NCBI GenBank assembly: GCA_029939575.1
Contig: JAOZSR010000035.1
Location: 1 to 33,677 of the forward strand
DNA: 33,677 nucleotides
Source: Fidelibacterota bacterium
GTDB taxonomy: Bacteria > Fidelibacterota > UBA2242 > JAOZSR01
Direction of reading: 5' to 3'
Notes under the pieces: model-generated
The model's input: only the letters and a program-made list of their open reading frames with translations
Databases searched by the model: none
Told to the model about the DNA's origin: nothing
Part shown: positions 1 through 8,305 of the stretch, piece after piece
Layout of the letters: every line of letters begins with the position of its first letter
Numbering within the stretch: position 1 is the stretch's first letter
Program-made: the position numbers and the translations under genes

Positions 1-16
1 TCAACTACACAAACCA

Positions 17-1798
17 TTAATCCCAAAAACTCCATTCAACACCAAAAATTTTTAATCGGTTTCTGGTAATCATTCCAGGCATTGTAGAAAAAATTCGACC
101 TTCACAATTATTAATAACATAAAAAATATGAAAATCACTAACCCGCGCACCAAATCGAAAATTAAGATTCATTCTGCTGTTTGTGAAATATTGTATATCT
201 ATATGCCCGAAATTTCTTATTTCCTCCATCCAGACAAGAAAATCGCCACCATGATAATAATTTAGTTCTCCGACCAAATAGAGATGCAGATTATCCTGAA
301 ATAAATTCATTCGTTGAATTATTTGCATCCATGATTGCAATTGCAGGTCACTACCTGAATTTATAAAAGGCGCTACAATCAGATTTCCGTTTAATTCCAG
401 ATTAATTGGAAATTTCACTTTAAATCGTTCTGATATATATACGTTTCTAAGTTTTTTTTCGGAAAAATATACTATTGTATCAGTAATTGAGATTTTCTCC
501 GGTTCAAGGAAATCAGAATTTGAAAAAACCAGGTTCAATCCGTTAGCAAACCAGGTATTAGTATAATTTAAATTTACAGAAGATAAAAAATACGAGGCGC
601 CTTTAGAATCACTTATTAAATTATTATCGACAAATGGCGCATTAAAAATTAATGGATATAAAAAATACCCTTGTTTAGCAAAAAAACTTAAATCGGTTTT
701 TTCCGAGAACTTCTTATTTACATCAACATTCCAGTTAAAATTGAGATTTGAAAAGCCAAAATCGAATTTGATTCTGGTTTTGGATTTTTCCCAATCAAGT
801 CCAATCAAACCGGTTAATAGTGTACTACTGGCATTATTTTCATTCCGAAAAAACATAGTATTTTTCAAGGAAGAAAGTGAAAAGGAATATTGCCTCTCTC
901 CGAAAGAAAAATATTTCTTAAAAAACCCTGAATATTCAGAACCTTCACCTTTAAAATTACTGGATCCCTGATTTTCATTATTTTCATAAATGTAATTAGA
1001 AATCTGCAACCCGGCACTCAGGGAATCTTCCTTTCCAATTGAATTCAGCGTAAGGTATGATGCAATTTTGTGCTCATTATTCCTACCATTATGCGTCCAT
1101 GATAAATAATGAAAATTATCAATAATACCATAATCATCAGGATTAATCACTGATGTAAAATACTTATTAAATGAAATTCCTGTATTGAAATTCCAGTTAC
1201 TAAATATCGATTTAATATCCATGCTATATATTTGACTGATATTTTCTCCAACAATCAAAAACTCAGGACCATAATTACCTGTTAAACCATCATACTTGAA
1301 ATTTTCTCCATGAAATCTCCAATATGAATTTTCTCCAAATTTTCCACCAAGTAATAATCCAAAGACTCCAAATGAATAATCCCCTTTGTAATAATCAAAC
1401 CTGGAATAAGTGGAATCATTTAAATTCCAAACCGGTTTCAAGGAGCATGATAACAATCCTGAATTCATTTCTACATTGGTATATCTTGGATTTATCCAAG
1501 TAAAAGGTAAACTCCCATATAACGGGTCATTTCCCTGTATATTATTATAATAAAAATTTGTGGCATAAGTTGGCAAACCATAAGCCGAAATACTACCTTT
1601 AATTCCCCAATCATCATTGAGATACATTAAGAAATTACTTTGGGAGAACACAATATCCCGGAAATTGTACTGATATATATTACGAGTATTATCTTCTGCA
1701 TTTAGAAAATGGGAAAACGGACAAATAATAAAGAGTAAAATTATTTGTATGATATAATAGTATTTTTTTATTATCATTCTTGTATTAAAATTTTTCAT
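17..1798 (-). CDS. TonB-plug-like outer membrane beta-barrel protein
   Basis: Predicted outer membrane protein of 593 residues. An N-terminal hydrophobic segment (about 14-35) ends near 'LNAED' and looks like a signal peptide. Residues about 60-115 resemble a short TonB-dependent receptor plug: a 'GIKGS' stretch, then a 'NNIQGNDPLYG' segment like the 'dGvpinDp' plug motif, then a 'VEMNSG' segment like 'iEVl.G'. The rest is rich in alternating aromatic and polar strands typical of a beta-barrel. No carboxypeptidase-like domain and no clear TonB box is seen, and it is shorter than usual TonB receptors. Its ATG overlaps the TGA of the upstream ECF S-component gene (ATGA), suggesting translational coupling and a shared substrate. 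The substrate cannot be told. It could also be a porin-like relative that lost TonB dependence. Confidence 0.6.
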   Translation of the reverse strand: MKNFNTRMIIKKYYYIIQIILLFIICPFSHFLNAEDNTRNIYQYNFRDIVFSQSNFLMYLNDDWGIKGSISAYGLPTYATNFYYNNIQGNDPLYGSLPFTWINPRYTNVEMNSGLLSCSLKPVWNLNDSTYSRFDYYKGDYSFGVFGLLLGGKFGENSYWRFHGENFKYDGLTGNYGPEFLIVGENISQIYSMDIKSIFSNWNFNTGISFNKYFTSVINPDDYGIIDNFHYLSWTHNGRNNEHKIASYLTLNSIGKEDSLSAGLQISNYIYENNENQGSSNFKGEGSEYSGFFKKYFSFGERQYSFSLSSLKNTMFFRNENNASSTLLTGLIGLDWEKSKTRIKFDFGFSNLNFNWNVDVNKKFSEKTDLSFFAKQGYFLYPLIFNAPFVDNNLISDSKGASYFLSSVNLNYTNTWFANGLNLVFSNSDFLEPEKISITDTIVYFSEKKLRNVYISERFKVKFPINLELNGNLIVAPFINSGSDLQLQSWMQIIQRMNLFQDNLHLYLVGELNYYHGGDFLVWMEEIRNFGHIDIQYFTNSRMNLNFRFGARVSDFHIFYVINNCEGRIFSTMPGMITRNRLKIFGVEWSFWD

Positions 1799-2361
1799 TC
1801 TAAGTTACTATTTTCTCTAAAATATGGAATCGCATTATAAATTTTTCTGGAAATTACAGGAATTAACAAAAAAAAGATTATCGTGTTAACAACAATGTGA
1901 ACAATACTGAAACCAAGCCCGGCTAAAACAGCACCAATTGTTTCATTAATTGTAAAACCCGATGTGATTGGAAATGCCATAGATACAAGAATATCATATA
2001 TTAAGGTCAATAGAAATCCTACTCCACCTATTAGAAAAACTTCTTTACGGCCGATTTTATCCTTTAATAATATCTTCTGTAATAATCCTCCTGTAACACC
2101 AATTATACTCATAGCGATCATCTGGGCTATTAACATTGGAGGAAATAAAATTCCGGAACCAAGTGGATTCATCACAGAAAAGAGGAATTCCCCGATCAAT
2201 CCAACAATTAATCCTGTTTTAACACCCATTAAAACACCTGATAAAAATATAATTGCTGTCACAAGTTCAACATTTGGTACAAGTATCAAAGCAAATCCAA
2301 CTCCGATTACAAGGGCAATGAAAAATCCGGTATAGGCAATTCTGCGATTTTTATTGTTCAC
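1795..2361 (-). CDS. ECF transporter S component (substrate-specific membrane subunit)
   Basis: Small integral membrane protein (188 residues) with about five to six hydrophobic helices, for example 'GFFIALVIGVG' near the N terminus and 'IVVNTIIFFLLIPVI' near the C terminus. Size and pattern fit the S component of energy-coupling-factor vitamin or metal importers. The open frame extends back to a GTG at 2424, but that would overlap the upstream gene by 74 bp and has no ribosome site. The GTG at 2361 follows AAAGG with an 8-nt gap, so I choose it; the overlap is then 11 bp. The ECF ATPases and T component are not in the window, so it probably uses a shared group II ECF module. Coupled to the outer membrane protein downstream, it suggests uptake of one small nutrient across both membranes. 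Substrate unknown. Confidence 0.75.
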   Translation of the reverse strand: MNNKNRRIAYTGFFIALVIGVGFALILVPNVELVTAIIFLSGVLMGVKTGLIVGLIGEFLFSVMNPLGSGILFPPMLIAQMIAMSIIGVTGGLLQKILLKDKIGRKEVFLIGGVGFLLTLIYDILVSMAFPITSGFTINETIGAVLAGLGFSIVHIVVNTIIFFLLIPVISRKIYNAIPYFRENSNLE

Positions 2362-3316
2362 TAATATTGCCTTTATACAGAGGTCTGTTAAAATAATTCC
2401 TTTTGGTAGTCCAAAAATTTTCACTGCTATCAGATGAAATGGCCTTGCCCATTTGCTTAATTCGTGTATCTAATTCATCGATATGAAACACAACCTGGGC
2501 TTCAATAAAACCGGGTTCCCGAGGTGATGCCCATTCATATTTGCCCTGATGTGCTAAAATAATATGCTCCAGTTTGTAGCGTAATTCAAGAGGAAAATCC
2601 TCAATCTTATTTATTTGATCACGTAAAATGTCTCTGCCAAGTACAAGATGACCGATAAAATTCCCTTCATCTGAATATTTGATAGCAACTCCGGGAGATA
2701 ATTCCTTAAGTTTACCAATATCATGCAATAGTACTCCGGCAATTACAAGGTCCTGATCAATATCAGGATAGACCTGGCAAATAGACCTGGCTACCAATGT
2801 CATGGCATGAGTATGTTCAAGTAATCCGCCACGATATGCATGGTGTAATATTTGCGCAGCCGGATAGGTTTTTAATTTTTCGGCATTTTCAGAATAAATA
2901 TTGGAGACAACTTCTTTTATGTACTTATTATTTAAGGATTCTATTGTCTCTGTAATCTCTGACCACATTTTTTCGACATCCTTCTGAGTACACAAAATTA
3001 GATCTTCCCAGTCAAAACCATACTTTTTGTCCTCTTCTTCATCAACTAAGCGGATAAAATTAACTTTCATTTGTAATTTATCCTGGTATTGATGTACAGT
3101 TCCTTTTATTGCAACCGCATCACCGGCAAAAAACTTGTCTTGTACTTCTGATGTGTTATCCCACATTTTGGCGTTAATTTTTCCGGTTTTATCTACCAAA
3201 ATCAAATCGAGATATAATTTATCATTTTTTGTTGAGCGGATAGATTTGGAATATACTCCAAAATACCCGGTTATTATTTCACCACTTTGGAAATCCTTAA
3301 TTAAATTTTTTGCCAT
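2351..3316 (-). CDS. YhaM-like 3'-5' exoribonuclease (OB-fold plus HD domain)
   Basis: A 321-residue soluble protein with an N-terminal OB-fold nucleic-acid binding domain (about 12-95, with 'GKINAKMWD') and a metal-dependent HD phosphohydrolase domain (about 155-300). The HD motif 'LLHDIGKL' has H198-D199, with a preceding conserved 'GGLLEHTH' around H168 and later 'AHQGKYEWASP'. This order and length match the YhaM/CBF1 family of 3'-5' exoribonucleases active in RNA turnover in the cytosol. The start is an ATG preceded by GGAGATAAA. It is first in a minus-strand unit with the ECF S component and the outer membrane protein; the functional link is not obvious and may be operon hitch-hiking. 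Confidence 0.85.
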   Translation of the reverse strand: MAKNLIKDFQSGEIITGYFGVYSKSIRSTKNDKLYLDLILVDKTGKINAKMWDNTSEVQDKFFAGDAVAIKGTVHQYQDKLQMKVNFIRLVDEEEDKKYGFDWEDLILCTQKDVEKMWSEITETIESLNNKYIKEVVSNIYSENAEKLKTYPAAQILHHAYRGGLLEHTHAMTLVARSICQVYPDIDQDLVIAGVLLHDIGKLKELSPGVAIKYSDEGNFIGHLVLGRDILRDQINKIEDFPLELRYKLEHIILAHQGKYEWASPREPGFIEAQVVFHIDELDTRIKQMGKAISSDSSENFWTTKRNYFNRPLYKGNISEQ

Positions 3317-3388
3317 TTTATCTCCAATCAGAAATAGTTTAAAATCAATATTTCATTTAAAAAATAAAGTCTGTTAACTTAAAGAATA

Positions 3389-3424
3389 TTTACTATGAAT
3401 TAACTTCATTAATTAAACAGTAAA
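3389..3424. promoter_or_regulatory. Imperfect inverted repeat upstream of the yhaM-like gene
   Basis: TTTACT (3389-3394) and AGTAAA (3419-3424) are exact inverted ends, and the inner arms AATTAA/TTAATT also pair with a one-base bulge. The site lies about 75-110 bp upstream of the exoribonuclease start and beyond the terminator of the neighbouring DUF302 gene, so it sits where a promoter or operator would be expected. The DNA here is very AT-rich and chance palindromes are common. Confidence 0.2.
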
Positions 3425-3480
3425 ATATGATATTTATCTAACCTAAATCCAAGAAATTATTAAACAAAATTGAATTGAAT

Positions 3481-3513
3481 AAAAAAAGCCCTATTGAAAT
3501 TTCAATAAGGCTT
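3481..3513 (-). terminator. Rho-independent terminator of the DUF302 gene
   Basis: Nearly self-complementary arms 3486-3499 and 3500-3513 (AAGCC..TATTGAAA/TTTCAATA..GGCTT) have one position that is a G-U wobble in the minus-strand transcript. On the minus strand the hairpin is followed directly by a run of T (complement of 3481-3487). It begins about 22 bp past the DUF302 stop codon, isolating that gene from the exoribonuclease unit. Confidence 0.85.
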
Positions 3514-3535
3514 CTTTAATATATACAGAGTAAAA

Positions 3536-4024
3536 TTATTTTACTGCAAGAACTGGTTCCAATATTTCTTCATTTTCTGAAGAGGCATCTTCCATAACTT
3601 CAGGAATAATTCCATCCATCATACTGGCCATAAGTCCTGAGTTCATTCTTGAAATATATACTTTCCCGTCACTTCTTTCATAAATTGCAATTCTGCAAGG
3701 CATTAATGATGATACAATTCGCTCTTCATCTTTAACCAGGATTTTATGTGCGTGATCAGGATGACATAATTCAAAAACCTTCACAGCTTTTACAGCAGAT
3801 TTGCCATGTTTTGCCATTGATTTCTGTAAATCATGAGTAGCCGATATCTTCCAATTGTGATCTTCTACAGATTGTACAAAAGCATCAACTGTTTTATCAA
3901 AATCGTCATACTTACTTACATCTTCAATTAACATCAAATCAGGCGCCATATTATACATTATAATTCCAAGAAATAACATCCCAATTACGGCACCAATTCC
4001 GCCACCAATTAAATACTTTTTCAT
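3536..4024 (-). CDS. DUF302 domain protein with N-terminal membrane anchor
   Basis: A 162-residue protein with one hydrophobic helix (about 5-27, glycine-rich 'GGGIGAVIGMLFLGI') followed by a DUF302 domain (about 40-145). Family marks seen are 'FDKTVDAFVQSVEDHNW', 'FELCHPDHAHKIL' and 'SLMPCRIAIYE'. The two cysteines in 'LCHP' and 'MPCR' are typical of the family. DUF302 proteins have no firmly established reaction; they often occur near sulfur-compound or oxidative-stress genes, which is of note given the sulfur operon on the same strand further right. The start is ATG after AAGGAG. It is monocistronic: divergent from the amidohydrolase and closed by a strong terminator. The domain most likely faces the periplasm, but orientation is not proven. 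Confidence 0.8.
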   Translation of the reverse strand: MKKYLIGGGIGAVIGMLFLGIIMYNMAPDLMLIEDVSKYDDFDKTVDAFVQSVEDHNWKISATHDLQKSMAKHGKSAVKAVKVFELCHPDHAHKILVKDEERIVSSLMPCRIAIYERSDGKVYISRMNSGLMASMMDGIIPEVMEDASSENEEILEPVLAVK

Positions 4025-4176
4025 TTTTTGTTCTCCTTTTTTAATTTGTAATAATTAACTCTTTGATAGGAATAAAAAATATTGGTTACATTTTTTTTAC
4101 CTGCCCTGAAAATTATACTTCTTGTATTTAGCTATCCTAAATGATAATTTTTCAATATAAAATAAGGAGTTGCGGA

Positions 4177-5841
4177 ATGAAGAAAAATATATTATTAGCA
4201 ATTATAATATCATTAATACTATTTACTTGTATAAAACAAATAAATACTGCAGATCTGGTTATAAGAAACGCTGTTTTATTTTCCACAGAACCTTCTACTG
4301 AGAAACAATCTCTGGCAATAAAAAATGGCAAAATCTTAAAAATAACATCAGATAAAAAAATATCTCAATATATTTCTAAAAATACTAAAGTGATTGATGC
4401 TGAAGGGAATTTTGTAATGCCTGGTTTTAATGATGCTCATCTGCATTTTACTTCCGGTGGATTGGGATTAATGGAATTACAACTTAGAGATGTAAAAACA
4501 CCAAAAGAAATAGCCAGAATTGTAAAACAAAATGTTACAAAATTGACTGACGGAGAATTAATAAAAGGCAGAGGCTGGGATCATGAAAATTTTCCTAATA
4601 AAAAAATGCCTGAAAAAGAAATCCTGGATCAGGTTGCACCTAATAATCCGGTAGTATTAAGCAGAATTGACGGACATACAATCTGGGTCAATAGTTATGT
4701 CTTAGAAAAATCGGGAATAAATAAAAACACAAAACCACCTTTTGGAGGTTCAATAATCAAAAATAAAAAAACCGGTGAGCCAACAGGTATTTTACAAGAA
4801 AGTGCATGTGAACTAATAAATAGTGAATATCTAAGCGGTGATAATAGTTATAACAGGAAAAAGAAAGCCTGGTTATTGGCGCTGGAAAAAGCCAGACAGT
4901 TTGGGATTACCTCCATTCAACATTTAAATGACGATCATGAATTAATCCAAAACTTAATGGATGAAGGGCAATTAACTCTGCGGGTTACTTTTAATATGCA
5001 ACTCTCCGATGATGAGAAAACATTAAATCAATATCTTGTTCTCAAACAGAAATATCCACCATCTAATAATTGGATAAGATTTGGGTATTTGAAAGGATTT
5101 ATCGATGGTACACTTGGTTCGCGTACTGCTTTAATGCTTGAGCCTTATTCTGATGATAATTCCACTTCAGGACTGGCGCAAATGTCATATGAAGAATTGG
5201 AAAATAAAATCCTCACAGCAGATAAAAAAGGATTCCAGATTGGGGTTCATGCCATTGGCACAAAAGGCAACCGATGGATTTTAGAGGCTTACAAAAATGC
5301 CAGTGAAATAAATGGTAAAAGAGATGCAAGGCATAGAAGTGAACACGCTCAACTACTGGCTCATGAGGATATTGCAAAATTTCATTCTTACAGTGTAATT
5401 CCTTCTATGCAGCCAACTCATTGTATAATGGACAAATTATTTGCAGAAAAAAGGATTGGAATGAAACGCTGTAAAACCAGCTATGCCTGGAAAGATTTGT
5501 TAAATAATAAAGCCTGGGTTGCTTTTGGAACTGACTGGCCTGTCGCACCTCTGGATCCATTTCTTGGTCTTTATGCCGCTGTCACCCGAAAAGACATAGC
5601 AGGACAGCCCGATGGAGGCTGGATTCCTGATCAAAAAATATCTATAACACAGGCTATTAAATGCTACACTGAACATGCTGCTTTTGCGGAATTTATGGAA
5701 GGCAGAAAAGGCAAAATCAAAGAAGGATACCTGGCTGATATTATTATACTTAATAAAAATTTACTAAAAATTGAAGCAAAAGAAATATTGAATACAAAAG
5801 TACTATATACAATTGTAAATGGGAAAATAGTCTACCAGTAG
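4177..5841 (+). CDS. Exported YtcJ-like amidohydrolase
   Basis: Metal-dependent hydrolase of the amidohydrolase superfamily, amidohydrolase-3/YtcJ type, 554 residues from the chosen start. I see the metal-binding 'DAHLHF' (H88/H90), 'GVHAIGTKGNRW', 'HRSEHAQLL' and the late aspartate motif 'FGTDWPVAP', followed by a C-terminal segment that rejoins the N-terminal beta-sandwich ('GYLADIIIL'). The first ATG (4141) lacks a ribosome site; the ATG at 4177 has AAGGAG 8 bp upstream and gives a clean signal sequence 'MKKNILLAIIISLILFTC', possibly a lipoprotein signal although threonine before the cysteine is unusual. Substrate unknown; relatives include N-substituted formamide deformylases and other amide hydrolases. 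It probably acts in the periplasm. Confidence 0.85.
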   Translation: MKKNILLAIIISLILFTCIKQINTADLVIRNAVLFSTEPSTEKQSLAIKNGKILKITSDKKISQYISKNTKVIDAEGNFVMPGFNDAHLHFTSGGLGLMELQLRDVKTPKEIARIVKQNVTKLTDGELIKGRGWDHENFPNKKMPEKEILDQVAPNNPVVLSRIDGHTIWVNSYVLEKSGINKNTKPPFGGSIIKNKKTGEPTGILQESACELINSEYLSGDNSYNRKKKAWLLALEKARQFGITSIQHLNDDHELIQNLMDEGQLTLRVTFNMQLSDDEKTLNQYLVLKQKYPPSNNWIRFGYLKGFIDGTLGSRTALMLEPYSDDNSTSGLAQMSYEELENKILTADKKGFQIGVHAIGTKGNRWILEAYKNASEINGKRDARHRSEHAQLLAHEDIAKFHSYSVIPSMQPTHCIMDKLFAEKRIGMKRCKTSYAWKDLLNNKAWVAFGTDWPVAPLDPFLGLYAAVTRKDIAGQPDGGWIPDQKISITQAIKCYTEHAAFAEFMEGRKGKIKEGYLADIIILNKNLLKIEAKEILNTKVLYTIVNGKIVYQ

Positions 5842-5935
5842 AACAAACTCCTGATCTAATTTTTCTAGTTTGGAAGATGAAAGTGAATGACAAGAAAAAA
5901 TTCAAATATGAAATCAGGAAACAAAGGGAGGAAAA

Positions 5936-7912
5936 ATGTTAAATAAAAGTTTACTATTAATTCTATTAATTAGTATTATGTTATTTAGTTGTGTACACCT
6001 AAAAGTAAAAGTAATCAGGGAAGCTTCCAACATTAAATTACTTCCAGTGTTCAGTAATAATATGGTTTTACAGAGAAATATGGAAAATCCTGTTTGGGGA
6101 ACCGCTTCACCTAACTCGGAAATAATTATAAAGATTAAAAACCAGGAAAAGCGAGTAATGAGCGACAATCTTGGAAACTGGCAGGTAAAACTGGATAAAA
6201 TGGAAGCCGGTGGCCCCCATACTCTCGTAATTTCAGGTAAAGAAACAATCCAATTTAATAATGTTATGATCGGCGAGGTTTGGATTGCATCAGGCCAATC
6301 AAATATGGAAATGCCACTGAAAGGAGACTGGGCTCAAATACATAATTGTGATGAAGAAATCAAATCTGCAAATTATCCAAACATTCGTTTGATGACAGTC
6401 GGACATAATATTTCTACCACACCTTTGAATAAAATAATAAGTGACGGCTGGGTTGTTTGCTCACCAAAAACAATTTCGGAATTTTCCGCAACTGCATATT
6501 TCTTTGGTCGCAATATTCATGAAAAAACAAACATCCCAATCGGCCTGATTCATTCTTCCTGGGGTGGAACTGTTGCTGAAGCCTGGACAAGTGGACCTGC
6601 TCTAAAGAAAATGGAGGAATTCAGAAAACAAGTTGAAACTATGGAAAAAGGGCCGCAAAGCCGGGATGTGATACTAAAAAATTATAAATTAGAATTTGAA
6701 AAGTGGGAAAAAATTCTCCGGGAAAAAGATGCCGGAATAAATGATAGTGATACTATCTGGTCAAAAATAGATGTCGATGATTCAGAATGGAAAACTATGA
6801 AATTACCAACACTCTGGGAAAATGCAGGATTACAGGGTTTGGATGGAATTGTTTGGTTTCGTAAAACAATTACATTACCCGAATCAATGGCTGGTAAAGA
6901 TGCTATGTTGAATATCGGCCCATGTGATGATATTGATATTACATGGTTTAATGGCATAAAAGTTGGTACCGGTATTTCATATAATACACCACGAAAATAT
7001 AAAATACCTGCGGAATTAGTAAAAGCAGGAGAAAATGTGATAGCAGTACGTGTACGTGATAACCAGGGCGGTGGAGGAATCTGGGGTGACCCGGGTGATT
7101 ATTCCTTTGTATCATCAAGCAATGAAACAATTGCCCTTAACGGTGATTGGCGCTACAGAATCGGACTTGATCTAAAGGATATTCCCCAGGAGCCCATGCA
7201 TCCTGATTACCCGAACCAGGTTATGGTACTGTACAATGGGATGATCCATCCTTTAATTCCTTATGGAATTCGGGGCGCTATCTGGTATCAGGGTGAGAGT
7301 AATGCCGATCGCGGATTTCAATACCGTTCTCTATTCAAGACAATGATCCGGAATTGGCGGGAAGTATGGGGACAGGGAGATTTTCCATTTTATTTTGTAC
7401 AATTGGCTAATTTTATGGAACGTAAGACAGAACCCGGTGAAGATGATTGGGCAGAATTACGGGAAGCCCAAACTATGGCCCTCGAACTTCCAAATACCGG
7501 AATGGCGGTAACAATTGACATTGGTAATGCTATAGATATTCATCCCGGGAACAAACAGGATGTAGGGAAAAGACTTGCGCTTTGGGCACGGAAAAATATA
7601 TACAATGAGAATATCGAATGTTCAGGTCCCCTATTCGAATCTATGGAAATCAGAGGAAATTTAATTCAAATAAATTTTACTCATGCTGAAGGCTTGAAAA
7701 CCAAAGGTAATTCTGAGTTGAAAGGTTTTGCGATTTCCGGCAAAGATGGAAAATTTGTTTGGGCTGATGCTAAAATTGATGGTAATTCTGTTCTTGTGAG
7801 CAGTCCGGCAGTTCCAAAACCTGTAGCAGTCCGCTATGCCTGGGCGAGTAATCCGGAATGTAATCTGTACAATGAAGCCGGATTACCGGCATCACCATTT
7901 CGAACAAAGTAG
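5936..7912 (+). CDS. Sialate O-acetylesterase-like SGNH/DUF303 lipoprotein
   Basis: A 658-residue exported esterase. The N terminus has a lipoprotein signal with lipobox 'LFSC' (C19). The SASA/DUF303 catalytic fold shows block I 'GEVWIASGQSNM' (nucleophile S122), 'AIWYQGESN' (about 448-456) and the catalytic 'DIHPGNK' (D534/H536). Between about 260 and 400 there is an inserted sugar-binding beta-sandwich ('VWFRKTITLP', 'WFNGIKVG', 'VIAVRVRDN') that splits the esterase domain, a known arrangement in this family. It probably removes O-acetyl groups from sialic acid or other polysaccharide sugars at the cell surface. The start has GGGAGG 5 bp upstream. It follows the amidohydrolase by about 94 bp on the same strand. 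No other glycan-utilisation genes are in the window. Confidence 0.85.
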   Translation: MLNKSLLLILLISIMLFSCVHLKVKVIREASNIKLLPVFSNNMVLQRNMENPVWGTASPNSEIIIKIKNQEKRVMSDNLGNWQVKLDKMEAGGPHTLVISGKETIQFNNVMIGEVWIASGQSNMEMPLKGDWAQIHNCDEEIKSANYPNIRLMTVGHNISTTPLNKIISDGWVVCSPKTISEFSATAYFFGRNIHEKTNIPIGLIHSSWGGTVAEAWTSGPALKKMEEFRKQVETMEKGPQSRDVILKNYKLEFEKWEKILREKDAGINDSDTIWSKIDVDDSEWKTMKLPTLWENAGLQGLDGIVWFRKTITLPESMAGKDAMLNIGPCDDIDITWFNGIKVGTGISYNTPRKYKIPAELVKAGENVIAVRVRDNQGGGGIWGDPGDYSFVSSSNETIALNGDWRYRIGLDLKDIPQEPMHPDYPNQVMVLYNGMIHPLIPYGIRGAIWYQGESNADRGFQYRSLFKTMIRNWREVWGQGDFPFYFVQLANFMERKTEPGEDDWAELREAQTMALELPNTGMAVTIDIGNAIDIHPGNKQDVGKRLALWARKNIYNENIECSGPLFESMEIRGNLIQINFTHAEGLKTKGNSELKGFAISGKDGKFVWADAKIDGNSVLVSSPAVPKPVAVRYAWASNPECNLYNEAGLPASPFRTK

Positions 7913-8305
7913 ATCAATGTATTATGAACGATTAACAATCAATGATTTTTGAAATAAATAATTTCTCAGAAGGAGAAAAACAATAGTCATAAAAAATATC
8001 TGCTTTAAACCAAAAATAGAAATTTTATAAAATCAATTTTGACCATTCCGTAAAAAGTAAATTTGCTGTCATTCTGAATGAGGCACGAATGTTTACAATC
8101 AGGTTTTTGACTGAAAGAATCTTCTACAATTATCGACGAGATTCTTCGTTGCTACGCTGCCTCAGACTATGTCCGGCTTTTGACGGAAAGACAGTTTCGA
8201 ACCTTTTTGAGATTCCATCTATTTTCATATAAAAATAATAGTAAAAATTTATATCAATGACCATTATTGACAAGATTATCCACAATCTTTGCTTTCAGTC
8301 AGGAA
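7913..8305. other. Intergenic region between convergent genes
   Basis: About 390 bp between the 3' ends of the esterase gene (plus) and the HdrA-GltD gene (minus). It holds the dispersed palindromic repeat listed separately (8066-8172). Weak short hairpins are present, for example AAGATT/AATCTT at 8272-8289, but none has a T-run, so no terminator is called for either gene. No ribosome-site-linked open frame or tRNA is seen. Confidence 0.6.
8066..8172. repeat. Degenerate dispersed palindromic repeat
   Basis: The stretch begins 'TGTCATTCTGAATGAGGCACG' and ends 'GCTACGCTGCCTCAGACTAT'. The outer parts (TGAGG/CCTCA) and inner parts (AAGAATCT at 8115-8122, AGATTCTT at 8139-8146) are inversely complementary. 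From memory, elements of this look ('gagattcttcg...ctcagaatgac') are scattered in high copy through intergenic DNA of several Bacteroidota, Cloacimonadota and Marinimicrobia genomes. Only one copy is in the window, so multi-copy status is not shown here. Confidence 0.5.

Noticed and set aside
2362-2424. Upstream GTG (2424) as start of the ECF S component
   Set aside because: It has no ribosome site and would overlap the exoribonuclease gene by 74 bp; the GTG at 2361 has AAAGG at good spacing.
8272-8289. AAGATT/AATCTT hairpin as terminator of the Hdr operon
   Set aside because: Only a 6-bp AT-rich stem with no following T-run on the minus strand; indistinguishable from chance here.
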